Notes under the pieces: model-generated
Databases searched by the model: none
Seen by the model: only the letters and a program-made list of their open reading frames with translations
What the model was told of the DNA's origin: nothing
Origin: Candidatus Krumholzibacteriota bacterium
GTDB lineage: Bacteria > Krumholzibacteriota > Krumholzibacteriia > LZORAL124-64-63
DNA length: 64,000 bases
Assembly: GCA_024275485.1 (NCBI GenBank)
Contig: JAJRZA010000066.1
Coordinates: 62,001-126,000 of the forward strand
Direction: 5' to 3'
In this document: piece after piece, positions 1 to 7,609 of the stretch
Layout of the letters: each line of letters starts with the position of its first letter
How positions within the stretch are numbered: position 1 is the first letter of the stretch
Translations under genes and position numbers: made by a program

Positions 1-1656
1 ATGGTCTTCAATGATGCTCATCAAGCCGGCATCCGTGAACCGGATGTGTTTGCTGGTGAGGCCGTTCTCATCGATTTGCCGGGGCACGAGATAGCGTTTT
101 GCAATCTGTTGTTTTTCAAGATTGGTGTACCCAGCCAGTTGGATCATCTCCATGCGATCCAGAAGGGGACGCGGAATGGTGTCCAGCATGTTGGCCGTGG
201 TGATGAACATGACCTTGGACAGGTCAAACGGCAAAGTCAGGTAGTGGTCCGTGAAATCGCAGTTCTGTTCCGGATCAAGAACTTCCAAAAGAGCACTGGC
301 GGGATCGCCTCGGAAATCGTTGCCCAGTTTGTCGATTTCATCCAGCATGATCAGCGGGTTGTTGGTTCCACAATCTTTCAGACCGGCAATGATGCGGCCC
401 GGCATGGACCCGACGTAGGTCCGGCGGTGACCACGAATCTCCGCTTCATCGCGCATCCCACCGAGGCTGAACCGGAAAAATTTCCGTCCCACCGCTTCGG
501 CGATGCTGCGCCCGAGGCTGGTCTTACCTACCCCGGGAGGTCCCGACAGGCAAAGAATGGGCCCACGGTGATTGTCTTTCAGCTTGCGCACGGCAAGATA
601 TTCAATGATGCGTTCTTTGACATCTTCCAGGCCAAAATGATCCCGGTCCAGGATATTCTGGGCTCGTTTCAGGTCCAGTTTGTCCTCGCTGCTGACATTC
701 CAGGGCAATTCCAGCAACCAATCCACATAGGTTTTGCTGACAGTGTACTCGCTGGCGCCGGGAGACATGCGGCTCAGACGATCGTATTCCTTCTCGGCGG
801 CAGCCGCCACTTTTTCCGGAAGATCAGCTTCGGCGATGCTTTCAGCCAATTCATCAAGTTCGACGGAGCCTTCGTCCGCCTCCCCCAACTCCCGTTGAAT
901 CGCTTTCAGTTGCTGACGCAAATAGTACTCACGCTGGTCCTTGTCGATGCTTTTACGAACCCGCGTTTGAAGTTTTTGTCCCAGTTCCAGCACATCCAAT
1001 TCCCTGAGGACGATTTTGGAGAGCACCTTCAAACGTTTGCGCGGGGATTTTTCTTCCAGACAACCCTGCTTCTCCGCCACATCGATTTCCAGGTTGGTGG
1101 CGATCAGGTCGGCCAGGCGACCGGGATCGTCAATGTTCATGACGACAACCTTCAACTCCTCGGAGAGAGTCTCATTGGCGTCGATGATTTTCAGGAAATT
1201 GTTGGCGACTCCCCGCATATAAGCCAGGGTGCGGGAATCTTCCTGGACATCTTCTTCTATCAGTTCAATGCGTGCCTTCATGTAAGGCTCGCCATCCACA
1301 AATTCCTTGATGCGGCAACGAGCCACACCCTGGCCCAGCAAACGTATGCTGCCATCGGGAAAGCGCAGCATTTTTTGAATTTTCACTGCGGTTCCGACAT
1401 GGTAGATGAGGTCTTTCTCATCTATCTCTTCTTCATCGTCGGGCACCAGATCTCGCTGGGCGAAGGTTCCGAGGATTTTATCACCAGCCAGACAGTCGTC
1501 GGCCAAGCGTACCAGATTGGCGTCGCTCAAAACCAGTGGAACCATCATAGCCGGAAAGATAACTGCCTCGCTGATGGGCAGGATGGGCATCTCTTCGGGG
1601 AGATAAACTTCATCAACATGATCATCTTCCATGAGAATCCGGTCATTGTCCGGCAT
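1..1656 (-). CDS. lon: ATP-dependent protease Lon (3' end outside window)
   Basis: Lon is a cytoplasmic AAA+ serine protease that unfolds and degrades damaged and regulatory proteins. 552 residues are visible, against about 800 for the family; the rest of the ATPase module and the Ser/Lys protease domain lie beyond position 1. The N-terminal substrate-binding domain (about 20-215) begins with the typical LPEEMPILPISEAVIFP stretch. A coiled segment with REYYLRQQLKAIQRELGE precedes the ATPase. Walker A is GPPGVGKTS (372-380), Walker B is LIMLDEID (D439/E440), and the Lon-specific FSLGGMRDEAEIRGHRRTY follows Walker A. The ATG at 1656 has an AGGAG about 9 bases upstream. It lies 110 bases downstream of a small heat-shock gene in the same direction, so the two probably form a proteostasis unit. 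Identification is certain; completeness is not. Confidence 0.97.
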   Translation of the reverse strand, partial: MPDNDRILMEDDHVDEVYLPEEMPILPISEAVIFPAMMVPLVLSDANLVRLADDCLAGDKILGTFAQRDLVPDDEEEIDEKDLIYHVGTAVKIQKMLRFPDGSIRLLGQGVARCRIKEFVDGEPYMKARIELIEEDVQEDSRTLAYMRGVANNFLKIIDANETLSEELKVVVMNIDDPGRLADLIATNLEIDVAEKQGCLEEKSPRKRLKVLSKIVLRELDVLELGQKLQTRVRKSIDKDQREYYLRQQLKAIQRELGEADEGSVELDELAESIAEADLPEKVAAAAEKEYDRLSRMSPGASEYTVSKTYVDWLLELPWNVSSEDKLDLKRAQNILDRDHFGLEDVKERIIEYLAVRKLKDNHRGPILCLSGPPGVGKTSLGRSIAEAVGRKFFRFSLGGMRDEAEIRGHRRTYVGSMPGRIIAGLKDCGTNNPLIMLDEIDKLGNDFRGDPASALLEVLDPEQNCDFTDHYLTLPFDLSKVMFITTANMLDTIPRPLLDRMEMIQLAGYTNLEKQQIAKRYLVPRQIDENGLTSKHIRFTDAGLMSIIEDH

Positions 1657-1766
1657 GGCTCACTGCTCCTTCGATTGTGTGAACATGACTCCTGGCCAGG
1701 GACCAATGGAGTGCCTGTTGAATTTCAAACTGAGATCCGAAGATTTCAGGCGTATTGACTCATCAT

Positions 1767-2201
1767 TCAACGCTTAATTCTGATATTTCTCTTTTGGCCG
1801 TTACCGGCAGCCCCTCGCTTGAAGGTGATGACAAGAAAACCATTGCGATAGACTGCGGTGGCGCTGTTGGGATCCACCTCCACCGAAAGTGGGACCCGAC
1901 GTGAAAAGGGGCCAATGCTGATTTCCATCTTGTGGTAGTGCTTTTTTCCGGGAGCTGGAGTCTCCGGTCGCATGCCCCGCACCAGCAAACTATGCTCATC
2001 GGCCAGGACTTCGATCCGACCAGGATCCATCCCTGCCAAATCCATCTGCACCACGAACAAATCCTCGGTCTCATAGGCATCGGTGGCTGGATGCCAGCAA
2101 AGTTCACCTTCGGGCGGAATCACCCCGCCCTTCTGTGCATATGACGCCACCAGTATTTCAAAAATTTCATCCAGTTGCCCGACCCGGGCTTTCTTTGCCA
2201 T
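1767..2201 (-). CDS. Hsp20/alpha-crystallin small heat-shock protein
   Basis: An ATP-independent holdase that binds unfolding proteins in the cytoplasm. The 144-residue product has a short N-terminal arm and an alpha-crystallin domain (about 38-130) with the conserved DLAGMDPGRIEVLADEHSLLVRG strand pair and the closing NGFLVITF, where the usual family motif is GvLti. A C-terminal IRI matches the I-x-I oligomerisation motif. The ATG at 2201 is preferred over an in-frame TTG at 2216 because GGGAG sits about 8 bases before the ATG and overlaps the TTG. It precedes lon in the same direction, and a sigma70-like promoter lies about 50 bases upstream. Confidence 0.93.
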   Translation of the reverse strand: MAKKARVGQLDEIFEILVASYAQKGGVIPPEGELCWHPATDAYETEDLFVVQMDLAGMDPGRIEVLADEHSLLVRGMRPETPAPGKKHYHKMEISIGPFSRRVPLSVEVDPNSATAVYRNGFLVITFKRGAAGNGQKRNIRIKR

Positions 2202-2251
2202 CGGTGTGTCTCCCAAGTTTCATCCAGAACGGTAATACACAAGATGCCGCT

Positions 2252-2280
2252 ATGCTACCCGCAGGAACGGCCATCGTCAA
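2252..2280 (-). promoter_or_regulatory. Candidate sigma70-type promoter for hsp20-lon
   Basis: On the minus strand TTGACG (2275-2280) and TAGCAT (2252-2257) are separated by exactly 17 bases. The -10 box lies about 50 bases before the hsp20 start. No CIRCE-like inverted repeat was seen here, unlike groES. Inferred from consensus match only. Confidence 0.45.
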
Positions 2281-2354
2281 CTGTCCTGTGGATTTGCTGT
2301 GGATTCTTCCCGAAATTATGGCCTTGCCATGGTCGGTAGTCACCTTATTCCTAT

Positions 2355-3290
2355 TCAGGTCAATTGTTCGGCCCAACACGCACCCCAGCTTTGAAGCAGG
2401 GCTTCGCTGGCTGAAGCAAATCCAGGATCGGTTCTCCGCCTGATCCTGGCAATTGTTCGGGCCAGTGGTTCAGCGCCAAATGAATCATCAAAGAGGTTCA
2501 TTTGGCGGAAGGACGATCCGTGATGGGACTCAAAGTGCAAGTCCACCCCGGAAATCCCCGGACGGTGGGACGGAAGCTTTTGCCAAATACTTGCCAAAAT
2601 GGCAAGCCAACCGGCAAGGGTGTCACGACTTGGGTCTGATGCCATCACGGTTGCCTGGGACCCACTGGACCAGCGTACAGTCAACATCCAACGACCGGAA
2701 GTTGGTTTCACACCCGTGCGGGCAGGCTTCCAGGCCATGGCTCGCAATGCAAGTGCTCGGCGAAGAGCTCGTTCGCCGGGTTCGGAGGACAGGGGACGGG
2801 TGAAAGAAACACTGGTAACCAAAACCCTGATTCGAAGGGGAAAACCTGCAAGAAAAGATGACACCATACCGTGGGGTACGGCCCACAACTGTTGCCTCCC
2901 CCTTTGGCCGGCTACAAGAGATGCCAGCCGGGAAGCCAAGGGAGAAGATGCCAAACCCGCCGACCAGACTGGAAATTCAAACTTGGCCCGATGACAAATT
3001 TCTGCCGCGCCTTGAACCCACGGACCATGCAATCGATCCATGCCCCGCAGGTCCAGATAAACACCGCCGTCCCCGCGCCACAAAAGGGGCGAATTCCGGG
3101 AGCAGAAATCGTTACAGGCAGAATCAAACCCCTTGATGGCGCTATCGGATTGATGGTCACCCGGTTTGTCAGGTTGGGATAGCCCACCATAGGATCCTGG
3201 TTGAACCCAGCGCAAATGCAACAAATGAGAAGCTTGGGCAGGTGAGAATGACTCCTCATTGGGCAAGTCAGAATCGCCGCAAAACGCCAA
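2355..3290 (-). CDS. Reduced ImuB-like (non-catalytic Y-family polymerase-like) protein
   Basis: About 311 residues, overlapping the end of lexA. Residues around 60-90 contain a Y-family palm strand, VYLDLRGMDRLHG, like the YLDLTG strand of DinB. The two catalytic acids that precede this strand in DinB (SIDEAYLDL) are Gly-Gly here (GDGGVYLDL). A segment resembling the DinB 'G(I/L)A.nk.lAklAs' region follows, then FLAGFPL. A little-finger-like region runs from about 160 to 275 and ends with a QMNLFDD tail reminiscent of the beta-clamp-proximal ends of DinB/ImuB. The N-terminal palm start and a recognisable helix-hairpin-helix thumb are absent; ImuB and DinB usually exceed 350 residues. I infer a mutasome adaptor rather than a polymerase. 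The start is uncertain: a TTG at 3290 has AGGAG 6 bases upstream inside lexA. Translational coupling to lexA suggests SOS control. Confidence 0.62.
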   Translation of the reverse strand: MAFCGDSDLPNEESFSPAQASHLLHLRWVQPGSYGGLSQPDKPGDHQSDSAIKGFDSACNDFCSRNSPLLWRGDGGVYLDLRGMDRLHGPWVQGAAEICHRAKFEFPVWSAGLASSPLASRLASLVAGQRGRQQLWAVPHGMVSSFLAGFPLRIRVLVTSVSFTRPLSSEPGERALRRALALRAMAWKPARTGVKPTSGRWMLTVRWSSGSQATVMASDPSRDTLAGWLAILASIWQKLPSHRPGISGVDLHFESHHGSSFRQMNLFDDSFGAEPLARTIARIRRRTDPGFASASEALLQSWGACWAEQLT

Positions 3291-3876
3291 TGACAACTCC
3301 TTGCACCTGGACGCGATCTTCTGCCAATAACAATACTGGAACGGCAGGGTTGGCAGGTTGCAAACGAATGAAAGAACCTTCTCGGTGGTATTGTTTCACC
3401 GTCACCGAATCGCCATCAACAAGTGCAATGACGGTTTCGCCATTTCGGGCCATCTCCCTGGATTCAACCACCACCGTATCCCCATCGCGAATCTGTTCAT
3501 CAATCATGGAATCGCCCCTGACCCGCAGGGCATAGGTTCGGCCACGGCCCAACCAATCTTCGGGCAAGGTGATTTCTTCGTGTTCGGCCAAAGCTTCAAT
3601 GGGCAGACCAGCAGCCACGGTACCCAACAGGGGAATTCTTACCAGGGTGGGTTGATCAGGACGTTGGTCGACCACTTCAAGGTCCCGGCTGGAATTCCGC
3701 CGACTGCGCAGGAGATAACCTTTTTCAACAAGATTGCTGATGTGTTTGTGAACCGTAGCCACCGAAGAAAGACCAAATTTATCGCCCACTTCCTGCAAGG
3801 TAGGGGCATAACCCTGAACTTCAGTGAACTGGGTGATGAAAGCCAGGATTTCCGATTGGCGCCGTGTCAAACCCAT
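3268..3876 (-). CDS. lexA: LexA repressor
   Basis: SOS-response repressor that self-cleaves when RecA filaments form. The 202-residue product has an N-terminal winged helix (TRRQSEILAFITQF...YAPTLQEVG) and a C-terminal S24-type protease domain. The cleavage site is Ala89-Gly90 (TVAAGLP), the catalytic serine is S123 (GDSM) and the lysine is K161 (VTVKQ). Family length is normal. The ATG at 3876 has AGGAG 8 bases upstream. Its stop overlaps the start of the ImuB-like gene, matching the common lexA-imuB association. I could not recognise a clear palindromic LexA operator in the 104-base upstream gap. Confidence 0.96.
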   Translation of the reverse strand: MGLTRRQSEILAFITQFTEVQGYAPTLQEVGDKFGLSSVATVHKHISNLVEKGYLLRSRRNSSRDLEVVDQRPDQPTLVRIPLLGTVAAGLPIEALAEHEEITLPEDWLGRGRTYALRVRGDSMIDEQIRDGDTVVVESREMARNGETVIALVDGDSVTVKQYHREGSFIRLQPANPAVPVLLLAEDRVQVQGVVIGVLRRF

Positions 3877-3980
3877 GATTTGGTTCTCCTACTGATAGGG
3901 TCAAAGTTCTTGTCAGCAAGATCACCTTAAGCGAAACTTGCACGAAAGTCCAGCGAAAAAACAACAAAACAATTTACGAT

Positions 3981-4928
3981 TTACGATTTATTTATCTCAC
4001 AACGCGGACCAATAGGATTCTTATTTCCATTCTCCAGCATTTGAACCACTTGGGGTAAATCCGGAAGACCACCTCGGCCACCCCAATGGGCACATTTTAT
4101 TGTCGCAACTGCCGCACCAAATTCCAGATTTGCCGCAAATGCCCCTCCCCGAGCCATGGAAAAAGCATATCCTGCATGAAAGACGTCGCCGGCTCCGGTT
4201 GTGTCCACAGTTTCCACCTGAAACGAAGGCACGGCAAAAAAATCATCCGCCAAGGCCAGGATTCCTTCGGGACCAAAAGTCATGGCCACTCGCATCGGTC
4301 CACGCTCTTTTAGCCTTCGCAGGGCCAACAAGGGATCATCAACCTGAGCCAGATCCGTGGCAAAATTGGCTGATGAGATAACATCGGTACAAAGCGCCAC
4401 CAGTTCATGACTGCCATCCCGCACTGAACCGGCATCAAGCACCACTGGCACTTGTTGGTGGCGAGCCTGCCTGCAGGCCATAAGGGAAATATCCGGTTCA
4501 TGGCCGTCCAGATAAAGGAGATCCACCCCATCGAGCCAACTATCCTGCCAATGTCCTTCTTTCAACCTGGGAAGATCGCCCCGGGACCAGAAAATTGTAC
4601 GCTCCCCAGAACCGGGCCTGGCCAAAATCACCGCTTTGGCGCATTCCTGCCCCTTCAGAACTGGACTGCCTGTCAGGTCCACCCCTGCCTGGAGTAGTTC
4701 CATTTTTTGCGTCAGACCACCTGGATCATCGGTCAGGGGTGTGACCAGGTGAACTTTGGCTCCCAACCGGGACATGGCCACTGCAGCAGTGGCGCCTGGA
4801 CCACCGCCGGCAAGCCGGATGAAAGGAACTTCGGTTTTACTGTCCAGTTCCGGATAGTGATCAAATGGCAAGGTGATATCGAAGGCGTTGTATCCAATGA
4901 CAAGAATCCGGGGTGAATTTGGCAGCAT
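3981..4928 (-). CDS. PfkB-family carbohydrate/nucleoside kinase
   Basis: A ribokinase-fold sugar kinase that transfers phosphate from ATP to a sugar or nucleoside; the substrate cannot be read from sequence. The 315-residue product has the N-terminal substrate-site glycine motif (LAGGGPGATAAVAMSRLG, 39-56) and the C-terminal PfkB signature DTTGAGDVFHAGYA (242-255), where the second Asp is the catalytic base and GAG forms the anion hole. It ends 104 bases before lexA and starts 80 bases from the divergent HIT gene. Its last codons run into a short AAATCGT direct repeat. Confidence 0.88.
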   Translation of the reverse strand: MLPNSPRILVIGYNAFDITLPFDHYPELDSKTEVPFIRLAGGGPGATAAVAMSRLGAKVHLVTPLTDDPGGLTQKMELLQAGVDLTGSPVLKGQECAKAVILARPGSGERTIFWSRGDLPRLKEGHWQDSWLDGVDLLYLDGHEPDISLMACRQARHQQVPVVLDAGSVRDGSHELVALCTDVISSANFATDLAQVDDPLLALRRLKERGPMRVAMTFGPEGILALADDFFAVPSFQVETVDTTGAGDVFHAGYAFSMARGGAFAANLEFGAAVATIKCAHWGGRGGLPDLPQVVQMLENGNKNPIGPRCEINKS

Positions 4929-5008
4929 CGTTATTGCTCCCGGGGCTCATTGTGGTAACCTGAATGGGGTTTCACCAATCACCTTAACGCAGAATGGGAG
5001 CACCTAAA

Positions 5009-5353
5009 ATGAGTGATTGTCTTTTTTGCAAAATTGCTGCTGGCGAAGTTTCCTGCACGGAAGTTTTCTCCAGCGAAAACCTGATAGCCTTTAGGGACAT
5101 TGCTCCCCAGGCCCCAACCCACATCCTGGTCATACCACGAATGCATATTTCAGGGCTGTCCAATCTCACGAATGACCAGGAAAATCTTGCTGGGGAGTTG
5201 TTGACCACTGCAGTACAGATTGCAGCCGAAGAAGGTTTGGACCCCGCCGGTTACCGGTTTGTGATCAACAACGGCGAAGATGGCGGACAAATTGTCGCCC
5301 ACCTCCACCTGCACATCCTTGGCGGTCGGCCCATGGCCTGGCCGCCCGGATGA
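5009..5353 (+). CDS. HIT-family purine nucleoside phosphoramidase (HinT-like)
   Basis: HinT-type enzymes hydrolyse AMP-lysine and other nucleoside phosphoramidates in the cytoplasm. The 114-residue product begins SDCLFCKIAAGEV, the usual HinT opening with a CxxC pair, and ends with the catalytic triad motif HLHLHILGG. Length matches the family. The ATG at 5009 is preferred over one at 4994 because GGGAG lies 8 bases before it. It is the only plus-strand gene in this part of the window and converges with the HARE-HTH gene only 10 bases downstream. Confidence 0.92.
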   Translation: MSDCLFCKIAAGEVSCTEVFSSENLIAFRDIAPQAPTHILVIPRMHISGLSNLTNDQENLAGELLTTAVQIAAEEGLDPAGYRFVINNGEDGGQIVAHLHLHILGGRPMAWPPG

Positions 5354-5363
5354 TCAACCTGAC

Positions 5364-5843
5364 TCAGGCAACCGAATAAATTCCACGACCGACTCTTTTG
5401 ACCAGTTTGCTGGTTGAAAGAGTTCGGCGAAGAACATTGTCGAAATTGGCGCTCTTGGAATCAAAGAGTTTTTTCTTAACGATGACGCCCATCAATTTCT
5501 TGTAGCTCATAGGCCCCTTGTTGGCCTTGATTACCTTGACGATCACATCCTCAAGTTTGATGCGGCCCGAGGATTTGGCCTGTGCACGGCGGGTCACTTT
5601 CTTGCCTGCCTTTTTGCGACCGACATTTTTCTTTGGACCTGGTTTTTTTCTGCCGGGGGACTTGGGCTTTGCCTTGCCTGCACTATCCAAAAGTTTGGAC
5701 AATTCAACTTCAATCCGATCCAAGGACCTGGTCAGTGTCCTTTTTTCCGCCAGCAAGACATCAAGTCGTTCCCGGGCAGCCAGAAGTTTTTTCATTTCGG
5801 CAGTGGTCAAATTGGTGAGAAAAGATTTTTTCGCGTTGTCCAT
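5364..5843 (-). CDS. Histone-H1-like basic linker protein with C-terminal HARE-type winged helix
   Basis: A 159-residue basic protein in three parts. Residues 10-55 look like a coiled coil. Residues 57-93 are a Lys/Pro/Gly-rich linker (KPKSPGRKKPGPKK and following) resembling AT-hook or histone H1 tails. Residues 95-159 (LEDVIVKVIKANKGPMSYKKL...RGIYSVA) resemble the HARE-HTH winged-helix domain found in RNA polymerase delta and restriction-linked proteins. I infer a nucleoid-associated or DNA-bridging protein; no enzymatic motif is present. It is monocistronic, and its promoter carries an inverted repeat suggestive of autoregulation. Confidence 0.68.
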   Translation of the reverse strand: MDNAKKSFLTNLTTAEMKKLLAARERLDVLLAEKRTLTRSLDRIEVELSKLLDSAGKAKPKSPGRKKPGPKKNVGRKKAGKKVTRRAQAKSSGRIKLEDVIVKVIKANKGPMSYKKLMGVIVKKKLFDSKSANFDNVLRRTLSTSKLVKRVGRGIYSVA

Positions 5844-5878
5844 AACTACCTCCCGTTGGAGTTGTTAATTTTTTCCGA

Positions 5879-5913
5879 ACAATGTGGACCCTAGGCATTC
5901 ACAGGCACATTGT
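5879..5913. repeat. Inverted repeat ACAATGTG-N19-CACATTGT (possible operator)
   Basis: The arms at 5879-5886 and 5906-5913 are perfectly complementary and flank the -10 box of the HARE-HTH gene; one arm overlaps the -35. No U-run follows on either strand, so it is not a terminator. Its placement is typical of a dimeric repressor site. Confidence 0.5.
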
Positions 5914-5916
5914 CAA
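5888..5916 (-). promoter_or_regulatory. Candidate promoter of the HARE-HTH gene
   Basis: TTGACA (5911-5916) and TAGGGT (5888-5893) lie 17 bases apart on the minus strand, 45 bases before the start at 5843. The -35 box is a perfect consensus. An 8-base inverted repeat brackets the -10 box. Confidence 0.5.
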
Positions 5917-5958
5917 CTGCGGTAACACTGGGATAATAATCAGTAAAGATTTCGCCAG

Positions 5959-7578
5959 TTATTGGAAATCCGACATGTTGGCACCTTGAGGAAGGTTCCG
6001 AATGATTTCAATAGCACGTTTTTCATTTGGATGAACCGCATTTTCCGGGCCGTTGGCCAGAATCCCACTGGAATTAACCTTCATCAGAAATCCATCATCG
6101 CTGCATAAAGCGTGACCATACAAACCCAGTGCGTGCCCCAATTCGTGCATTGAGGTCTCCTGCACATCAATGCTGTCGCTAAATTGATCTCTGACATACA
6201 CCATGATTTTTTCGGGAATTACATCACCCAGGCGATAATCTTCATCGCTGGGTTCAGACACAAATGCGCGCCCCACATAGGGACCGGCATCGTCGCCGAA
6301 GTAGAATTCAATCCGTGATTCTTCAGGTGTCTCAACCAAATACAAATATTCCTCCCCCATGGCCATATTCCAATATTCAACTGTTTCGCGGCACAGGCTC
6401 TGAAAGTCGAGGTCGAATTCGTTGATCAGTGGGGGGATATAGACTGGCACGGGATATTCTTCCCACTTGTACAGATTATAATTGGGTCGCAGAGTGGAAA
6501 ATTGCCAGGTGTTAGTCATGATTCTGAAATAAATCATGAATTCATCATCATAAGAACAACTGGCATCAAGATCGTAGCGGGTTACAACAATAATATCATT
6601 GCTGGCCCCTGGATCGTACTGCACATCCCTCATGACAAAATCATACCAGGACGTTTCAGGTACTTCGGGATCATGTGTATTGTCGGAAATGGTTGTCAGA
6701 TTATAGGAATTAATATTCGGCAGTGGCCCAATGGAAAAGAAACCCGTGGCATCGGTGTTCACCCGACAGTTGGGACACCCATATTCGATAATGATTCCCT
6801 GCAGGGTTTCCATCCGGTCCGAATAGACGTAACCCTCGATGAACCATTCCGAACTGATCAAATGGTATTGTTCACCCACCAAAGGCGACAATTGCCCAAC
6901 CGAGTCCACGCCACGAACCGCGAACCATGCTTCGGCACCGGCCACCAGCCCATGGTTATCCGCAGAAAAAGATTCCGAGTATCCGACCTGGTTGATTTCC
7001 ACGGGAAAAGTACCCAGCTGATTGGCCTCCAGCCAATTTTCTGCGGTAATGATTCCACTGTAGCTGACCCTGATCTGATATTCCACCAAGGGGAATGTGG
7101 ATGATGGAATTTCATGCCACCCCACCACGACATCGGCAGGTTCAGGTCCATGCTCAAGGGTCACCCAGGGGATACCTTCAGGTTCCGTGGTGGGATTCTG
7201 GTCCACATTGGCATACCAGGTATGATTCCAGGTCACTGAAGAATACGAGTAGTCGACACGAAGGGTATCAACCCCGACCCGGGTGGCATCAAATTGAAAA
7301 ATAGCGTCTTGACCGGCCGGCTGTCCATTCAAACTCCAGCGAAATTCCAGGGGAACCGCAGGCGAACTGCTGAGGGAAAAGTCGGCATTGCCGCCCGTGA
7401 AAAAATTAATGACCACCGCCTCAGGAGAATACTGAAAAGAAAGATCTTCCGGACCGGGAACAGGATCGGTGGAATCGGAACATCCTACCATGAGGCCGAT
7501 GAAAATCAAAATTTGCCAAGCCAACATTGCCCGTATTGGACGAGAAAGCCCATGAGCAAAATTACCCGGCTTATCCAT
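5959..7578 (-). CDS. Secreted lipoprotein with C-terminal metzincin-type metalloprotease domain
   Basis: A 539-residue protein with a lipoprotein signal peptide (LAWQILIFIGLMVGC, lipobox Cys about 33), FN3-like and beta-rich regions, and a carboxypeptidase-regulatory-like segment (IEGYVYSDRMETLQG...). The C-terminal zincin has HELGHALGLYGH at 478-489, the extended HExxHxxGxxxH zinc motif of metzincins such as matrixins, followed by FLMKV, possibly the Met-turn. It probably cleaves proteins at the cell surface. The ATG at 7578 has GGGAG about 6 bases upstream and avoids overlapping the previous gene, so I prefer it to the upstream ATG at 7626. It follows the peptide-binding lipoprotein gene by 31 bases. 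Confidence 0.78.
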   Translation of the reverse strand: MDKPGNFAHGLSRPIRAMLAWQILIFIGLMVGCSDSTDPVPGPEDLSFQYSPEAVVINFFTGGNADFSLSSSPAVPLEFRWSLNGQPAGQDAIFQFDATRVGVDTLRVDYSYSSVTWNHTWYANVDQNPTTEPEGIPWVTLEHGPEPADVVVGWHEIPSSTFPLVEYQIRVSYSGIITAENWLEANQLGTFPVEINQVGYSESFSADNHGLVAGAEAWFAVRGVDSVGQLSPLVGEQYHLISSEWFIEGYVYSDRMETLQGIIIEYGCPNCRVNTDATGFFSIGPLPNINSYNLTTISDNTHDPEVPETSWYDFVMRDVQYDPGASNDIIVVTRYDLDASCSYDDEFMIYFRIMTNTWQFSTLRPNYNLYKWEEYPVPVYIPPLINEFDLDFQSLCRETVEYWNMAMGEEYLYLVETPEESRIEFYFGDDAGPYVGRAFVSEPSDEDYRLGDVIPEKIMVYVRDQFSDSIDVQETSMHELGHALGLYGHALCSDDGFLMKVNSSGILANGPENAVHPNEKRAIEIIRNLPQGANMSDFQ

Positions 7579-7609
7579 ATTTTTCTCCCAACCCTTGAAG
7601 TGACCCGGG

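Noticed and set aside
1..1758. A long open frame on the plus strand covering the whole lon region
   Set aside because: It is the antisense of lon, has no recognisable domain and no SD site, and the minus strand reads as a clear Lon protease.
3962..3990. Possible LexA operator at the AAATCGT direct repeat or in the gap upstream of lexA
   Set aside because: The repeat is direct, not palindromic, and lies across the end of the kinase gene; no GAAC-N4-GTTC or CTGT-N8-ACAG type site was found.
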